Source: Vitis vinifera
Taxonomy: Eukaryota; Streptophyta; Magnoliopsida; Vitales; Vitaceae
Direction: 5' to 3'
Assembly (NCBI RefSeq): GCF_030704535.1
Contig: NC_081821.1
Coordinates: 3,549,001-3,613,000, forward strand
DNA length: 64,000 nt
In this document: positions 23,451 through 34,559 of the stretch, piece by piece
Layout of the letters: each line of letters starts with the position of its first letter
Numbering within the stretch: position 1 is the stretch's first letter
Translations under genes and position numbers: made by a program
The notes under the pieces: generated by a model
Seen by the model: the letters and a program-made list of their open reading frames with translations, nothing else
Told to the model about the DNA's origin: nothing
Database searches by the model: none

Positions 23451-25652
23451 GAAAGCCACAGCTGTGGTGGCCCCTCTATCTCTCTCTCTCACACACACCC
23501 ACGCTTGAGGCATGGGTAGTAATCAAAATCCCCTTCATTATTACAAGTCTCGTGAGTAAGATGGTCGGTATATTCTTTCTTTCCTTTCCCCCATGCTATT
23601 GCAACCATCTTCTCACGTACTTGTATGATAGAGATGTGGCCTTTCCTCTGCTTTTCATGCTTTCTACCCTTTCTTTCCTCTATATCTCTTCAATTTGTTT
23701 TTATTTGGACAGGCATGTACAATGAGTTCTTCTATTGATGGGTTCCTTTGAAAGTAAAATGTAAATCATGTTAGCCTTCTAATATTCACATATATTCTTT
23801 TCAAAAATAAATCATTTGCCAAAAGTATTTCTAGATAGTTTTAGAGCATGTCTCTAGACTATATTTTGTTAAAAAACAATGTCTTGTGAACTATTTTAGT
23901 TAGCTTAGAAGTTGAAGTTAAGCTATTTTTCCAAGTTAAAAGCTCTTTTTTCTTTTCAAATTGGCCAAATGTGATAAAAGCTTTTATGATTCTTAAAGGT
24001 TCTCTGGCCTCTTGAAAGGCTAATTTAGATAAGGTCTTGTTTTGCCACCAAACCGGCTTTTATCATGAGAAAGTTTTGATTGTTTCATTTTACATATTAA
24101 TTTGCTATTAATTAATAAGAAATTTAATGTGATATTTGAGGGAAATCAGCTGAAGATATCGACAGATGTTTTTTCTTTTTCTTTTTTTCTTGATTATTAG
24201 TACTTTGACTAATGACAGCACATAGTATGATGAGACTGATGTTTTCCTGTGAGGTCCCATTTCAAACCAAAATTAAGGCAGCAATCAAAAGATAAGGACA
24301 AATGGTAAATTCAACTTTTTTGAGATGAAAACTAGCTGATTGAGAGAGTGTTTTGTTGTGTGCTTTTTCTTTTCCATTTTCTGTTCTCTTCCAAAATCAA
24401 AAGAAGATTGGATTCTTCACTATTTGCTTAATTTCTTTTCTAAAATCACGCCCCAAAACAAAAGGTAATTAAAAAAGCTCAACTTGGTTGAAGTTAGATC
24501 AAGGTTGAGGCAAAGCTCTATTTGGATGAAGTACAGATGTCATTATGAAAAGTTGGTTTCTGCTTTGAATTTGATCACTGTTGTAGCAAGCCTGCTTATT
24601 AGCCTCGTTTAGCATTCATTTCTCTGTCATTTCCATCATCATTGCTCTTTTAGGACTTTGATTTCTTAGTTTCTCTTTGTTTGATTTTACTGTAAAGAGT
24701 TCACATGTTTCCATTTCAATAGTCTTTTATGATCCATTACTTGGGATGGGGGATGAATAACCAGATCATAAAGCCAAATCCCGATTACTTAGGCTTTTCT
24801 GGGGATGAATCTTCGCCGTCAACTATGTTGAAGTGACATCTTTGTCGTATCATCTCTTGTTGTCTCAACTCATGTTCCTTGATTTTATCTGGTTTTTCAC
24901 CCCCTACTTTTCTAGTACAGATATTGAACATTCATCGTACTTACCTTAAGTTATTAGAAATATACCTAATCCTAGTTTATGTTGAACTCACTTTAGCATT
25001 AACATGCTACCTCCCAGGCTCTTCAACCAAAATATCCTGAATTTGGGATCATCATACAAGACGTGTGCTTTTATTTGGTAATGCCCAGTATAAAACACTA
25101 CACAATCACTTGTTTAATTCCTTGATCTCACTCAAATTATGCAGATAATATCTTCAGTCTCCCAATCTTGTATCCTAAGTCCTACTTATCTTGATTTAAT
25201 GTATAGTACAAACCTGATGTGAAGCTGTCTCATTTTACTGATTTGAGGACTAAGGGCCTCTCATATCTTGATTCTTAGCTGCAAAGATGTTAAGGCCTAA
25301 TAATCATATATAAATTCCTCCCACTTTGGCTAGAAAGCTTTCTCTAGAGGTTTGTAGAAAAGCATGTTTTATATATAAAAAATTTTTGGCCCACAACAAG
25401 GACATCAGGTACCCAAGCCCCTAGATCTACTGCAACTCAACCGTTTACCCCTTGGCAAGATGGAACTTACTAAATCTACCACAATGGGAAGCATTAATAA
25501 TTGCTTCAAGCCTGCTTTATTTATTGACATAGCGAGCAGCGATTGGGTTCTTGGAATTTACTTAATGGAAATTAAATTTCTCCCCTTAGCCTGTTTCTTG
25601 TGGGGTTTTAGCTCTTTCCTTGTGGGGCTCTCTCATCAGTCTCATCAGTCTC

Positions 25653-25658
25653 TATAAA
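25653..25658 (+). promoter_or_regulatory. TATA box of the nsLTP2 gene
   Basis: TATAAA is placed 102 bases before the ATG, just after a doubled CTCATCAGT string at 25632-25650. Position and context fit a plant core promoter. Confidence 0.6.
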
Positions 25659-25696
25659 TTGAGAAGCTTCCCAAGCCAAATGAACCATCAACTCAT

Positions 25697-25697
25697 C

Positions 25698-25729
<32 letters not shown>

Positions 25730-25731
25730 TT
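25697..25731 (+). repeat. (CT)n tract in the nsLTP2 5' UTR
   Basis: A pyrimidine CT repeat lies between the TATA box and the start codon. CT/GA-rich leaders are common in plant genes and may be length-variable. Confidence 0.8.
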
Positions 25732-25754
25732 CAACCATATCTGTGAGAGCAAAA

Positions 25755-26033
25755 ATGAAGGTATCATATATTGCAGTTTGTGCCGTACTGGTGCTACTCC
25801 TTGCTGAAGCACACATCACAGTGGCAGTAACATGCAGCCCCACGGAACTGAGCTCTTGCGTTGGTGCAATCACATCATCAACTCCACCGTCTAAACTATG
25901 CTGTAGCAAGATCAAGGAACAGAAGCCTTGCCTTTGCCAGTACCTCAAGAACCCCAACCTCAAGAAGTTTGTCAACTCCCCTAATGCCAGGAAGGTTGCT
26001 AGCACTTGTGGGACTCCCATCCCTAAGTGCTAG
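25755..26033 (+). CDS. Type-2 non-specific lipid transfer protein precursor (nsLTP2), 92 aa
   Basis: Single exon, 92 residues. A signal peptide of about 24-25 residues (MKVSYIAVCAVLVLLLAEAH...) directs secretion to the cell wall. The mature part has the eight-cysteine pattern C-x7-C-x13-CC-x8-CxC-x23-C-x6-C, counted directly from the sequence. It has the type-2 hydrophobic residue between the CxC cysteines (CLC). The mature domain of about 67 residues matches the 7-kDa class. These proteins bind lipids in a hydrophobic cavity and act in cuticle or suberin deposition and defence. An upstream in-frame ATG exists at 25620, but it lies before the TATA box, so I choose 25755. A polyadenylation signal AATAAA is at 26350-26355. 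Confidence 0.95.
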   Translation: MKVSYIAVCAVLVLLLAEAHITVAVTCSPTELSSCVGAITSSTPPSKLCCSKIKEQKPCLCQYLKNPNLKKFVNSPNARKVASTCGTPIPKC

Positions 26034-26613
26034 ATAACTAGATTTTAAATTTTCTTCTCTATGTCTCTCTTTCTAGATATATATATATATATAAATATCC
26101 TCTGCATGCATCTTTCTATATAGTTTCATGGATAGGTAGAGAGACTAGGGAGAGAAAAAGGTATTATATATCCGGTGTGGTCTACCACATACTGGTTGTT
26201 GCAGGAGGCTAGTAGCTGTAGTGGAAATAATGTTGGGGTCATGGCTACATGTCCCTGGCTGATTTTACTTTTGCTCTGTCTCTCTTGTTCTTCTTTTCTT
26301 ATGGCCTTTGGTTACTAGTTGTAATGAAGGTTTGAATATGGAATTATCAAATAAATCTTTCACTCTCTGTCTCTTGTTCTTTTTCCTAATGTAGCTTTGC
26401 TTACTGAGGTTGAAATGGATATTGGAGTCTGGACTAAAATGAAATCTTTTACATGAACCCTATAGAATCTACAATACTTCAGCACATAAAACATGGATTA
26501 TGCTCAAATTTGGATTAGTAAATAGTTTTCTTTAGTTTGGTAATCAAATAATGGATCTTCAAGCAAGAAGGATTTAGTGGGAAATGCTGGAGAAGGGTGA
26601 CTCTGTAATTGTT

Positions 26614-27022
26614 ATTCAAGGTAGTCTACTTTTCCAGCAACCTTAGCCATTTGTCAGTTTGCAAATCACTAACTACTGTTGTTTTGGGGCTTATAAGTAC
26701 TAACACTAGTTTTTCAACGTTAAGTGGACTTTTTCCTTATTTCTTTACCTAACTAATCCAGTATACAGACGACCGCACATGGAGATTGAGTGTAGAGTTT
26801 CAATTGGTCACAATTCTATTCAAGGTAGTCTACTTTTTCAGCAACCTTAGCCATTTGTCAGTTTGCTATCACTAACTACTGTTGTTTTGGGGCTTATCAG
26901 TACTAACACTAGTTTTTCAACGTTTAAGTGGACTTTTTCCTTTATTTCTTTACCTAACTAACCCAGTATACAGACAAGCGCACATGGAGATTGAATGTAG
27001 AGTTTCAATTGCTCACAATTCT
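26614..27022. repeat. Tandem duplication, two copies of about 204 bp
   Basis: The block starting ATTCAAGGTAGTCTACTTTT at 26614 recurs at 26818. The copies stay aligned for about 200 bases with only a few substitutions and 1-3 base indels, through GTTGTTTTGGGGCTTAT and CAGTATACAGAC, to CAATT(G)GTCACAATTCT. The two are directly adjacent. They do not encode anything recognisable. Confidence 0.9.
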
Positions 27023-27338
27023 TCTGTATGATCAAAGGTCAGTGCATTCCCATTTTCAAAACAGAGATGATGCAACATACCTAAAAATCCCACAAAAAAA
27101 AAAAAGAAAAAAAAAAGGGAAGTCTGCTAAGGGACAGTTAAAATGGTCCAAGATCAAACTAACCAACTTAATTTTTCAAGTTCTACCCCAAGAATGGTAA
27201 CTCAAAAGCTCCAATTTATCACCTTGCCAACTTAACATCCTCTTGCTTCATCTCTGTCCCTGAAGATTTCAATTGGACTCATTATACCTATTGTAATTGT
27301 ACTTCATACTATTTCACCTCAACTCATCCCCATCTCAG

Positions 27339-27551
27339 CTACAGTATCTGTGTGAATGTTTCCTTCAGTTGCTCACACTCAACTGCTTTGCCCAAAACCT
27401 TGAGTTGCTTTTGGTAGACGAAATCATGTCCATCCAAAGACATCACCTCACCAACCCTGTACCTTGTTAGCAACCCCCTGTAGAACAGAGTTTCTACAAA
27501 ACTTGTTATAGAAAAAATATTTGACAGCTCCCCCCCGGATGTTCGCTGCAC
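27339..27551 (-). other. Possible orphan exon or gene fragment downstream of the kinesin
   Basis: The minus strand encodes VGEVMSLDGHDFVYQKQLKV followed by LGKAVECEQLKETFTQ and a stop. The composition is protein-like, and an AG acceptor (TTCTACAG) lies upstream within the frame. I do not recognise the family and find no partner exons nearby. It could be a gene fragment or chance; it is separated from the kinesin stop by about 370 bases. Confidence 0.25.
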
Positions 27552-27920
27552 AACTAATGGTTGTATGTATGTAAAAGCTAATCTGTATTTTGTGTCAGTT
27601 TAGAACCCAGCAATTACATTTGTGACCATAAACAATGTGTTTGTTTTTTGTAATGCATTGTGATAATGTCTAAGAACTTCATAAAGTGAGAGAAATTGAA
27701 AGATCAACACACAAATGGAAGCCAAATGAATCAAACTCTTTTATTGGAAATGAGAATTACAAAAACAGTTGATGTTCCTCAAACTGATCATCATTCATAG
27801 TGCGCTCAAGCAGTCACACCATAATGAAATAATTAAAAACATCTCGGAGGGGAAACTCCAAAATTCATTTACACAAGAATGTAAGAGTGTAAAGTACTTA
27901 CAAAAGAAATGTAAAGTTTC

Positions 27921-30900
27921 TCACAGATGAAGAAGGTTTGATATTTGGTTCCAGCCCGTAACCCATGGCCTCTTATCTGCTGGAAGCACAAAATTGAGCT
28001 CAAACATCTCCTTTGACATATTGCTGCTTTCGCAGAACCCTACCAGCTTTGCCACAACCTCAGCGCTCTCCTGTACATGCTTGGCATCATGGGGATCCGT
28101 CCAAAGCTTGTTCACAAACTGCATCTTCCTCTGCTTCCCTTCTAGCGGAACATCCCACTTTAGGTACAATAGCTCTCTCTCTTCAAGGGTCAAACGAGTA
28201 GTTAATCTCTTTGCCAGGAACTCTTTCTCGCGCTTCAATGCTCTAATGCTGCATATGTTAAAATCCAAATTGTCAGTGTTTTGAATGACAAAGAAACAGA
28301 AGGCACTCACAAAGTAGTGTAACAAGAGATAAGGCAGAACCTTGATGATAGAGAAATTGTGGGCTCATCTCCTACTCGAGCTGGACTTGCATTTCCGAGC
28401 TCTGCCAAGTGCTGCTGCAACCAGGTCAGCCGTCTAAGCTCCACTTCCATGTATATCTGATCAGCTGGGTCCCCCTTAAATAACAAATAGAACTGTGTCC
28501 TGTGAATAATGGAAACAAAGCACAAATCCCATAACTCAATGATTTGCTGTCTTTGCTCCCTAAAAGTGACATGCCAAGAAACTGGGGGCTCCTCTGGCTC
28601 AGCTGTGTTCTCTTCCTCTAAATTATATCCGGCTGCTTCATTTGCTTCCATCTCAAGCACCTGGTGCCATAACAAGTGCAAAAGAAACAAAGTTCCCAAG
28701 ATTGTAAGTCGAAGTTGGATGCATTTAAAATGGAAATGCCTTCAAAGAAAATATAAACCATCTGATAGGAAGGAAGTCGCTATTCTACCTGGCAAACAAG
28801 TAGCTGCTTTTGGTATTGTAGCTTGGCCACACGTTCTTTCAATTCCGTCACATATGCTCTTATGTTTCTCACATTCTCCTCTGCTGCATTCTGAAACATT
28901 TTCTGCATTTTCCTCATGTTTACTGAACTTGAACGTTGGTAGCCAGGAGTTCCCTCCTTTGATGAGACATCTCCACCTTCTTCACTCTTTGTAGGAGTCT
29001 CCTTCTCAGACTCCAGCACTATCTCACTGTACACAATGTCATCATTCTCTGGAGCTCTATTTTCAACATCTGCCTCCAATGTTTGCCTAGATGATAGAGG
29101 TGAACAGGGAGATCTTATGAAATTTTGCCTGTTGGCACCATTACTCGAAGCTAGGGGAATCAACTTTTTCTTTTTCGATTGACTCTTGGTCTTCACAATT
29201 GATTCATTGTTAGACTGTTGATTATTGCTTGGAAGAGACAATACCAATTTGTCTATGGACTTCTGAACATTTTCAAGCTGTTCCTCAAGATCTGCAATGG
29301 TGCTGCCCTGTGAATGAAGTTTTGTTATTTCTTCTTTGAGGTTGGCACTGACACTTTTGTTAGTAGCAACAACACTGCCAACTTCAACTTCTTTTGGCAC
29401 TGATCGAACAGCTTGCATTTCCCTTATTTCTGCTTGCAACTTGGCAATAGTCTCAGCTGCATCTTGGTTACCTAGTCTATGACAAGCCACCTCCTTCTGT
29501 AGTACTTCCAGAGCTCTATTAGCTTCTTCTCCAAGCTGCTCCTGAAGGTGTTCAAGTTTGCGAATTTCATGCATTAATGTGAAAGGAGCAGTTGATGATT
29601 GCCTCATTGTCTGCCTCCCCATTGTATTCCTTATTCTGTCACCATGGCCTGGTTCCTTGCCATCAAGTTTTGGAGATAATGCACCAGAGAAAGAGAGACA
29701 CTTCTTCACTGGACGAGGTGAGTCAAATGGATTTGAACTCTGAGGCTGGAAACAGGCAAAGATAAAGGTGAGTTGGAAATAAATTACAAGAAAGAGAGAC
29801 AAGATAGATGTTTATACATTATGAAGAGAATGAGAGGAGAGAGACCTGTGGGTCGTCCTGAATTTTTTTCCTTAATTCGTCCACCTGGGATTGTGCAAGA
29901 TCTCTTTGGCGCCTTAGCTCTTCAATTTCCATCTCCATCTAAGCATAGTCAAATACAATAAAATATAATTATTAGGGATTTATTTCCCTTCTAACTGGAG
30001 CCAGAATAAAGCTAGACTTATATGGTTGACTACCTTCTGGATTTTCAAATCTTTTTCCTTCGATGGATCTGGGGTGCGCAGCTCTGCTTCCAGCCTGGCT
30101 ACTTCCTTCTGCAAATGTTTCACCAACTGCTTGTCTGAAACAACCTAGTTAAATGTTTCAAACAAAAATAAAGCTTCAACATGTGTGGTTGTCAGTAATA
30201 GAAGCGCTTTTGCACAAGCACTATTGACTTGACCAAGGGAGGAACTTAAGAGTCATCACCATATTGACTTGAGCATTATTTGTCACTTCCTTTGCTCGGG
30301 TGGCAAAGAAGAGTGTATTCCGAGATTGTTCAACATGTGTCAAAGCTGGACTCAAAGTGCAGATGATTGCAGTACGAGCATTCCCACCAAGTGAGTGCTG
30401 CAATATGCGAGTGAGTTTTGAGTCTCGGTAGGGTATATGACCGCTTCTTTTCCCGACACTGCAAGCAAAAACAGTCAACAAGGAACAAGAAGAAAATTAA
30501 TTAATTGTCAGAGACACAATTATCCCAAGAACTTTTCTTAAGGAGAAACAATTTCAGGCCGAACACATTTTCCATAGAATCAAAGGACACAAAACCTAGA
30601 ATTAGAAGTGCAACTACATAGGTTATGCTGTTGAAATGAGCATATGTATCTGGTCTCATTCAGATAGACATATACCTGAGTTCAGCACATAGCATACCCC
30701 TTAAGACTTCTAACACAAATTCGGAAATTTTTTTGTGAGATTCTTTCTCCTGTTTTTTGTATGTCATTGCAATGTTAAAATGGATATTGAACCCATCCTG
30801 GAGTTCCTTTATGACATGTAAAACTGAAATGGAAGGAAGAGCTTCATAGAATATCAAAGGTGGAGTTCCTTTAAACTCCACTTTTTGTTTAACTGGTACT

Positions 30901-32868
30901 AAGAGTTTCAATCCTAAACTATAAATGCTAATATATTATTAAGGGGATCTATTTCCACTCCACCTTTTGCTTATAATATAACTACTTCATAGCATGCAAA
31001 ATGTGCACCCTGCATAAATACAAAGGATGTGCAGTAGATAAACAGGGTAGAGCGAAAATATAACCACCTGCTACTCAATAATTAAACAAAAGCAGAAAAG
31101 TGTGCTGCCGAAAAATTGAGTTTCTTAATCTCAACATAGAAAAGTATGCCACTGAAACATTTCTGACCTGAGTTTTCTGATTACAGTTGTGAGAGTCATC
31201 AAGCTAAGGTTAATGTGACAGCCTTCCCTGAGCCTTGCACCATCTGCATGTGTCTGTGAGGCTCTTTCACTTCCAGCTAGATCTACAAAGTTCTGCAGGA
31301 CATTGAAAGAGTTACACCCACAAAAGCAATGGTTCATGAAAATGACCAAATGATAAAAAATAAAAATAAAAAAATTCTCTTTTAGGTTTACCAGGCTAGC
31401 AACAAAAGACTTGACGCAACCTGAATTTTCTCGGAGAGTACTTTCTATTGTCTGCATTTGTCATCCAAAAAATAGTTACCATGAGCTCGCAGTAGCAATA
31501 TTTGGTTTGACAAGCATCAAGTGAAATTATGGCCATGAAACTAACCAGCCTTATTATCTGGTGTGATCGAGAGCTGTTGTCATTGAGGGCAGTTTCACCC
31601 ACTTGCCTTTGAGCTATACAATATGTAAGAAAATCCATTAAAAGCTCAATACCAATCCCTACATAGTTGAAGTCAACTCATGTCAACAGTTCCACTTATT
31701 TACCTTCACAAATGCTAATCAAATGTCTTAAATGCTGGTCATTATTTGCAGTCTCCTCCACTAGCTTCTCAACCACAGTTCCTTTCTGCATGCAGGGAAA
31801 GGAAATATGAAGAACTCAATGAGTGCAGGGAAAGAGGCATATGCAGAAACAAAAACTGACACCAGAACTTTAATATCAAACTTTGAACAGTCAATTATAT
31901 ACCTCTGGATCATCTAACAGCTTAAGGTTGCGACCTGATTCAGAATTCAATAGGTCCTTGACATTCTCGTTATAAATTTCTAGTCCAGAAATCTTTATTG
32001 TAAAATCTCTCTCAGGACTCTGTGATTGTATCAAAAGAACAAAAATCCATGTTAGAATCTGCAATTCATCCAATTTGGTCAACAAAAAATTTTAAGCAAA
32101 TTCAATGGTCTTTTTTTCACTCAGAGTTGTTTCTGTGTAGACTATCAATCTAAGTCTACATCCAACACTGACAACCAACTGAATTACTTGGCAAAATTAA
32201 TTCTAGGTTCAGATAAAGCTTACATTTATTATATGCTTATAGATATCATTAACAGCTTTCTCTGTTATTCCTCTCATTGTGTAAGTCTTCCCACTGCTGG
32301 TTTGCCCATATGCAAATATAGTTGCTGTAAAAATAAGGGATAAAAGTAGATTTAGCATGGATATATGCTTATAATTGAATAAACTATTAAAGAGATATTA
32401 ACAGACAGATAATATACAGATGTTCACTACCATTTATGCCCATCAAAGCAGACAAAGCAACGTTCTTGACGCCTTCTTCATATACCGTCTCAGTCAAAGA
32501 AGCAGGACCAAAGACTTTATCTGTAACATCAATCCCCCACACTTAGTTTTTACAGAATCTAAAAACATACAAGATGAGCATTTCAGGAAAATTAAATGAC
32601 GAGAAAAGGATAAAAATGTTAGCAATATACCAAATGTAAATGAGGCTAGTTGAGGTGAACGCTCCTGAGGTGGTGGCTTGAACACAATCGTGTGATCATC
32701 TATGCAATCCCATGCGACTTGGTCTTTAGCTGACTGCTCTTTTTTACTTAAAGGCCTTAATCGTACTGTCACCACGATCTTCTCTTCTTTGACTCTGGAC
32801 CCTCCAGGGGTTGATACTGGTGTTCTGTCTGTCTTTGAAGCTGGTGTGCTCGGTGTCCGAACAGTCAT
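27921..32868 (-). CDS. NACK1: Kinesin-7, NACK1/HINKEL type (phragmoplast kinesin), 14 coding exons, 962 aa
   Basis: It drives cell-plate expansion by binding and activating the NPK1/ANP MAPKKK at the phragmoplast. Minus-strand exons: 32868-32631, 32520-32431, 32324-32224, 32019-31903, 31785-31704, 31613-31546, 31451-31392, 31292-31168, 30458-30260, 30144-30034, 29938-29846, 29745-28789, 28660-28341, 28248-27921. All are GT-AG and phases close. The protein begins [19 protein letters not shown], with several TP sites. The N-terminal motor (about 30-345) has P-loop GQTSSGKT (116-123), switch I NDNSSRSH (220-227) and switch II DLAGSER (256-262). The neck and coiled coil follow, notably 361-430 and 480-640. 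The conserved C-terminal NACK region (from about 748) ends in NQISNLLHL. The length is close to tobacco NACK1 and Arabidopsis HINKEL. The ATG at 32919 is in frame but does not fit the family start. Confidence 0.95.
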
Positions 32869-33697
32869 ATTTAAATCTACTTTTGTCCTTGATAAACCAA
32901 TTAAGAAAAGATCGACCAAATAAAAGTATGGTCTGAGCCTCTCCTCCCACGAGAGGCTGATGGGTTATGTTCGGTTTAAATAGATGTAGGATACAAAGAT
33001 ATATATCTGTCAAAACCGTCACAGATCTGCATAAAACAAACTGAAATTACAACTTTAATTGAGTTTGACATTAACAAATGGAAATACTATATATGCATAT
33101 ACATCCATGAAGACCTGAAACAGTGAAAGCCAAGCAAAGAAACCTTGGGGCTCAAAGCATTAAGTTATCGGTTTCCATTCAAGTTATAGGGAAATGAAGG
33201 AAAATAAATTAAAATTTTGGTTCTCAAGTCTCTGCAAGTCAGGTCACAGAAAATAATTTCTTCTCCACAATATTCTTTGCAAGCATTCCCATCTCCCTAA
33301 CGGCAGGCTTGCAGCTTACAAGATACAAGGAAAAGACACCAAAGGGTTTAATATCTTTCATCTTTCCAGGTCAGGAATTTCCAAGTTAATAGCATTTCTA
33401 TCTCTTCATGTCTTGCAGGGATATCAGCCCAACATGTCAAAATTTCCTAATCCTCCTTATGTGTGCTACTTCACACAATTCATCAATTCTTTTTATTTTT
33501 GGCCTAAAATCAGCATTTGAATTGAAGAGAATAAAAAGTTTCCATTCTTATGTTGAAAGAAGTCAGAAGAAAATAGATAATCTGATTAAATGTTGAAAGA
33601 ACTGATATGATTTTTGTTACTCAATTGTAGTAAAAAAACAGTATGCTGGAGAATGTTTGAAACAAGATCTTAAATTTCTTTTCTTATTGTTTCCTTC

Positions 33698-33702
<5 letters not shown>

Positions 33703-33730
<28 letters not shown>
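33703..33730. repeat. (TC)n microsatellite in the probable kinesin leader intron
   Basis: Uninterrupted TC dinucleotide run. Confidence 0.9.
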
Positions 33731-33734
<4 letters not shown>

Positions 33735-34304
33735 GAGCATCAAAAAAGGCTTTAGGATTTTTCACATTTCAAAAAGCATAAAATTCCAGACTCAATCAAG
33801 GAAATGAAAATGGTTGCTTTTTTTTAATTTATCAATACTGAAAAACCAGAAAAACCAAGGCACTCTATCAAAATTTGTATGGAAACTGAACAAATATAGA
33901 ATATCACTGACTTTCTAGGCATCTTGAACAACAAATTCTGCCTGAATCTTAAAATGTTAGTTTGAAAAATTAAAAATAATAAAGAGTGAAAAAGCTTTGA
34001 TAGAATTTCAAATTTATTCTCTTTTCCTTCTCAACGTTTTCTCAACAACCAAAAGGAGCTCTAATATCTTCCATTTAAATTATCACAATATAAATTGATA
34101 AAGAAAACCTAAAAATCCGGACCAAGAAAAAAACAATTTCCTTCTGTGTTGGATCAGAAAAAGGAATCGCAAAAATTAGACAAAATTCACCAAATGTGGA
34201 ACCGAAACTTAACAAAAACAGAATTCCACCTGAAAGTTAAAAATCTAATTCTAAAAAACACGAAACAATTCCAAAAAAAAAAACAAGAGAGAGATGATAC
34301 TCAC

Positions 34305-34440
34305 AGAACCTCAAATCAGAGCCGATTGAGAAACTGCGCGAGCCCTCAACGACACTCCGATCCGAACACAAGAAGAGAAGCTTAGACGAAGAAAAATGTA
34401 GAGAGACGACGGAGAGTTTAGAGAGAGAGCTTTTCTCTGG
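34305..34440 (-). other. Probable 5' UTR exon of the NACK1-type kinesin
   Basis: On the minus strand GGTTCT|GTGAGTATC at about 34305 is a good splice donor. A probable acceptor AAAGTAG lies at about 32877, seven bases before the start codon. This would give a leader intron of about 1.4 kb. The exon is CT/GA-rich with no long frame. The upstream edge is a guess. Confidence 0.45.
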
Positions 34441-34481
34441 AAATCTAGGTTTGGGAGAAATGGATTTTGAACTCTGAGGCT

Positions 34482-34492
34482 CTCAACGGCTA
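34482..34492. promoter_or_regulatory. Second MSA-like element
   Basis: CTCAACGGCTA matches the MSA consensus with one mismatch (second position) and keeps the AACGG core. It is 65 bases from the perfect copy in the same orientation. Confidence 0.65.
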
Positions 34493-34546
34493 TTGAGTGT
34501 TGATGGTGTGTGTCTGTCTGTGACCAATCGTTTTGAATTCACTGGC

Positions 34547-34557
34547 CCCAACGGCTA
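34547..34557. promoter_or_regulatory. Perfect MSA element (MYB3R site) upstream of the kinesin
   Basis: CCCAACGGCTA matches the mitosis-specific activator consensus YCYAACGGYYA at every position. MSA elements are bound by three-repeat MYBs (MYB3R) and confer G2/M expression; NACK1/HINKEL is an established MSA target family. The site lies just upstream of the putative leader exon. A CCAAT box is at 34524-34528, between this and the second AACGG site. Confidence 0.75.
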
Positions 34558-34559
34558 GT

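Larger units (their letters stand above)
19077..25650. other. Gene-free stretch of 6.5 kb
   Basis: No coding similarity was seen on either strand. It contains the truncated LINE insertion at 20893-21039, a (CAC)n tract near 23426 and CT/CA-rich simple sequence near 23475. Its left edge should hold the epimerase 3' UTR and its right edge the LTP promoter. Confidence 0.5.

Noticed and set aside
23267-23725. 152-codon plus-strand frame with a His run
   Set aside because: The His run is the translated (CAC)n microsatellite; the rest is hydrophobic, low complexity and unrecognised.
25688-26020. 110-codon minus-strand frame opposite the lipid transfer protein
   Set aside because: Shadow; its end is just the translated CT repeat (ERERERE...).
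28509-28994. 161-codon plus-strand frame inside the kinesin gene
   Set aside because: Shadow crossing an intron of the well-supported minus-strand kinesin.
30660-30911. 83-codon frame within the kinesin intron between switch II and the HIPYRDSKL exon
   Set aside because: It lies wholly in a GT-AG intron, and including it would disrupt the motor domain.
32869-32919. Upstream in-frame ATG of the kinesin
   Set aside because: MTVRTP is the conserved family start, and the upstream part probably spans a splice acceptor.
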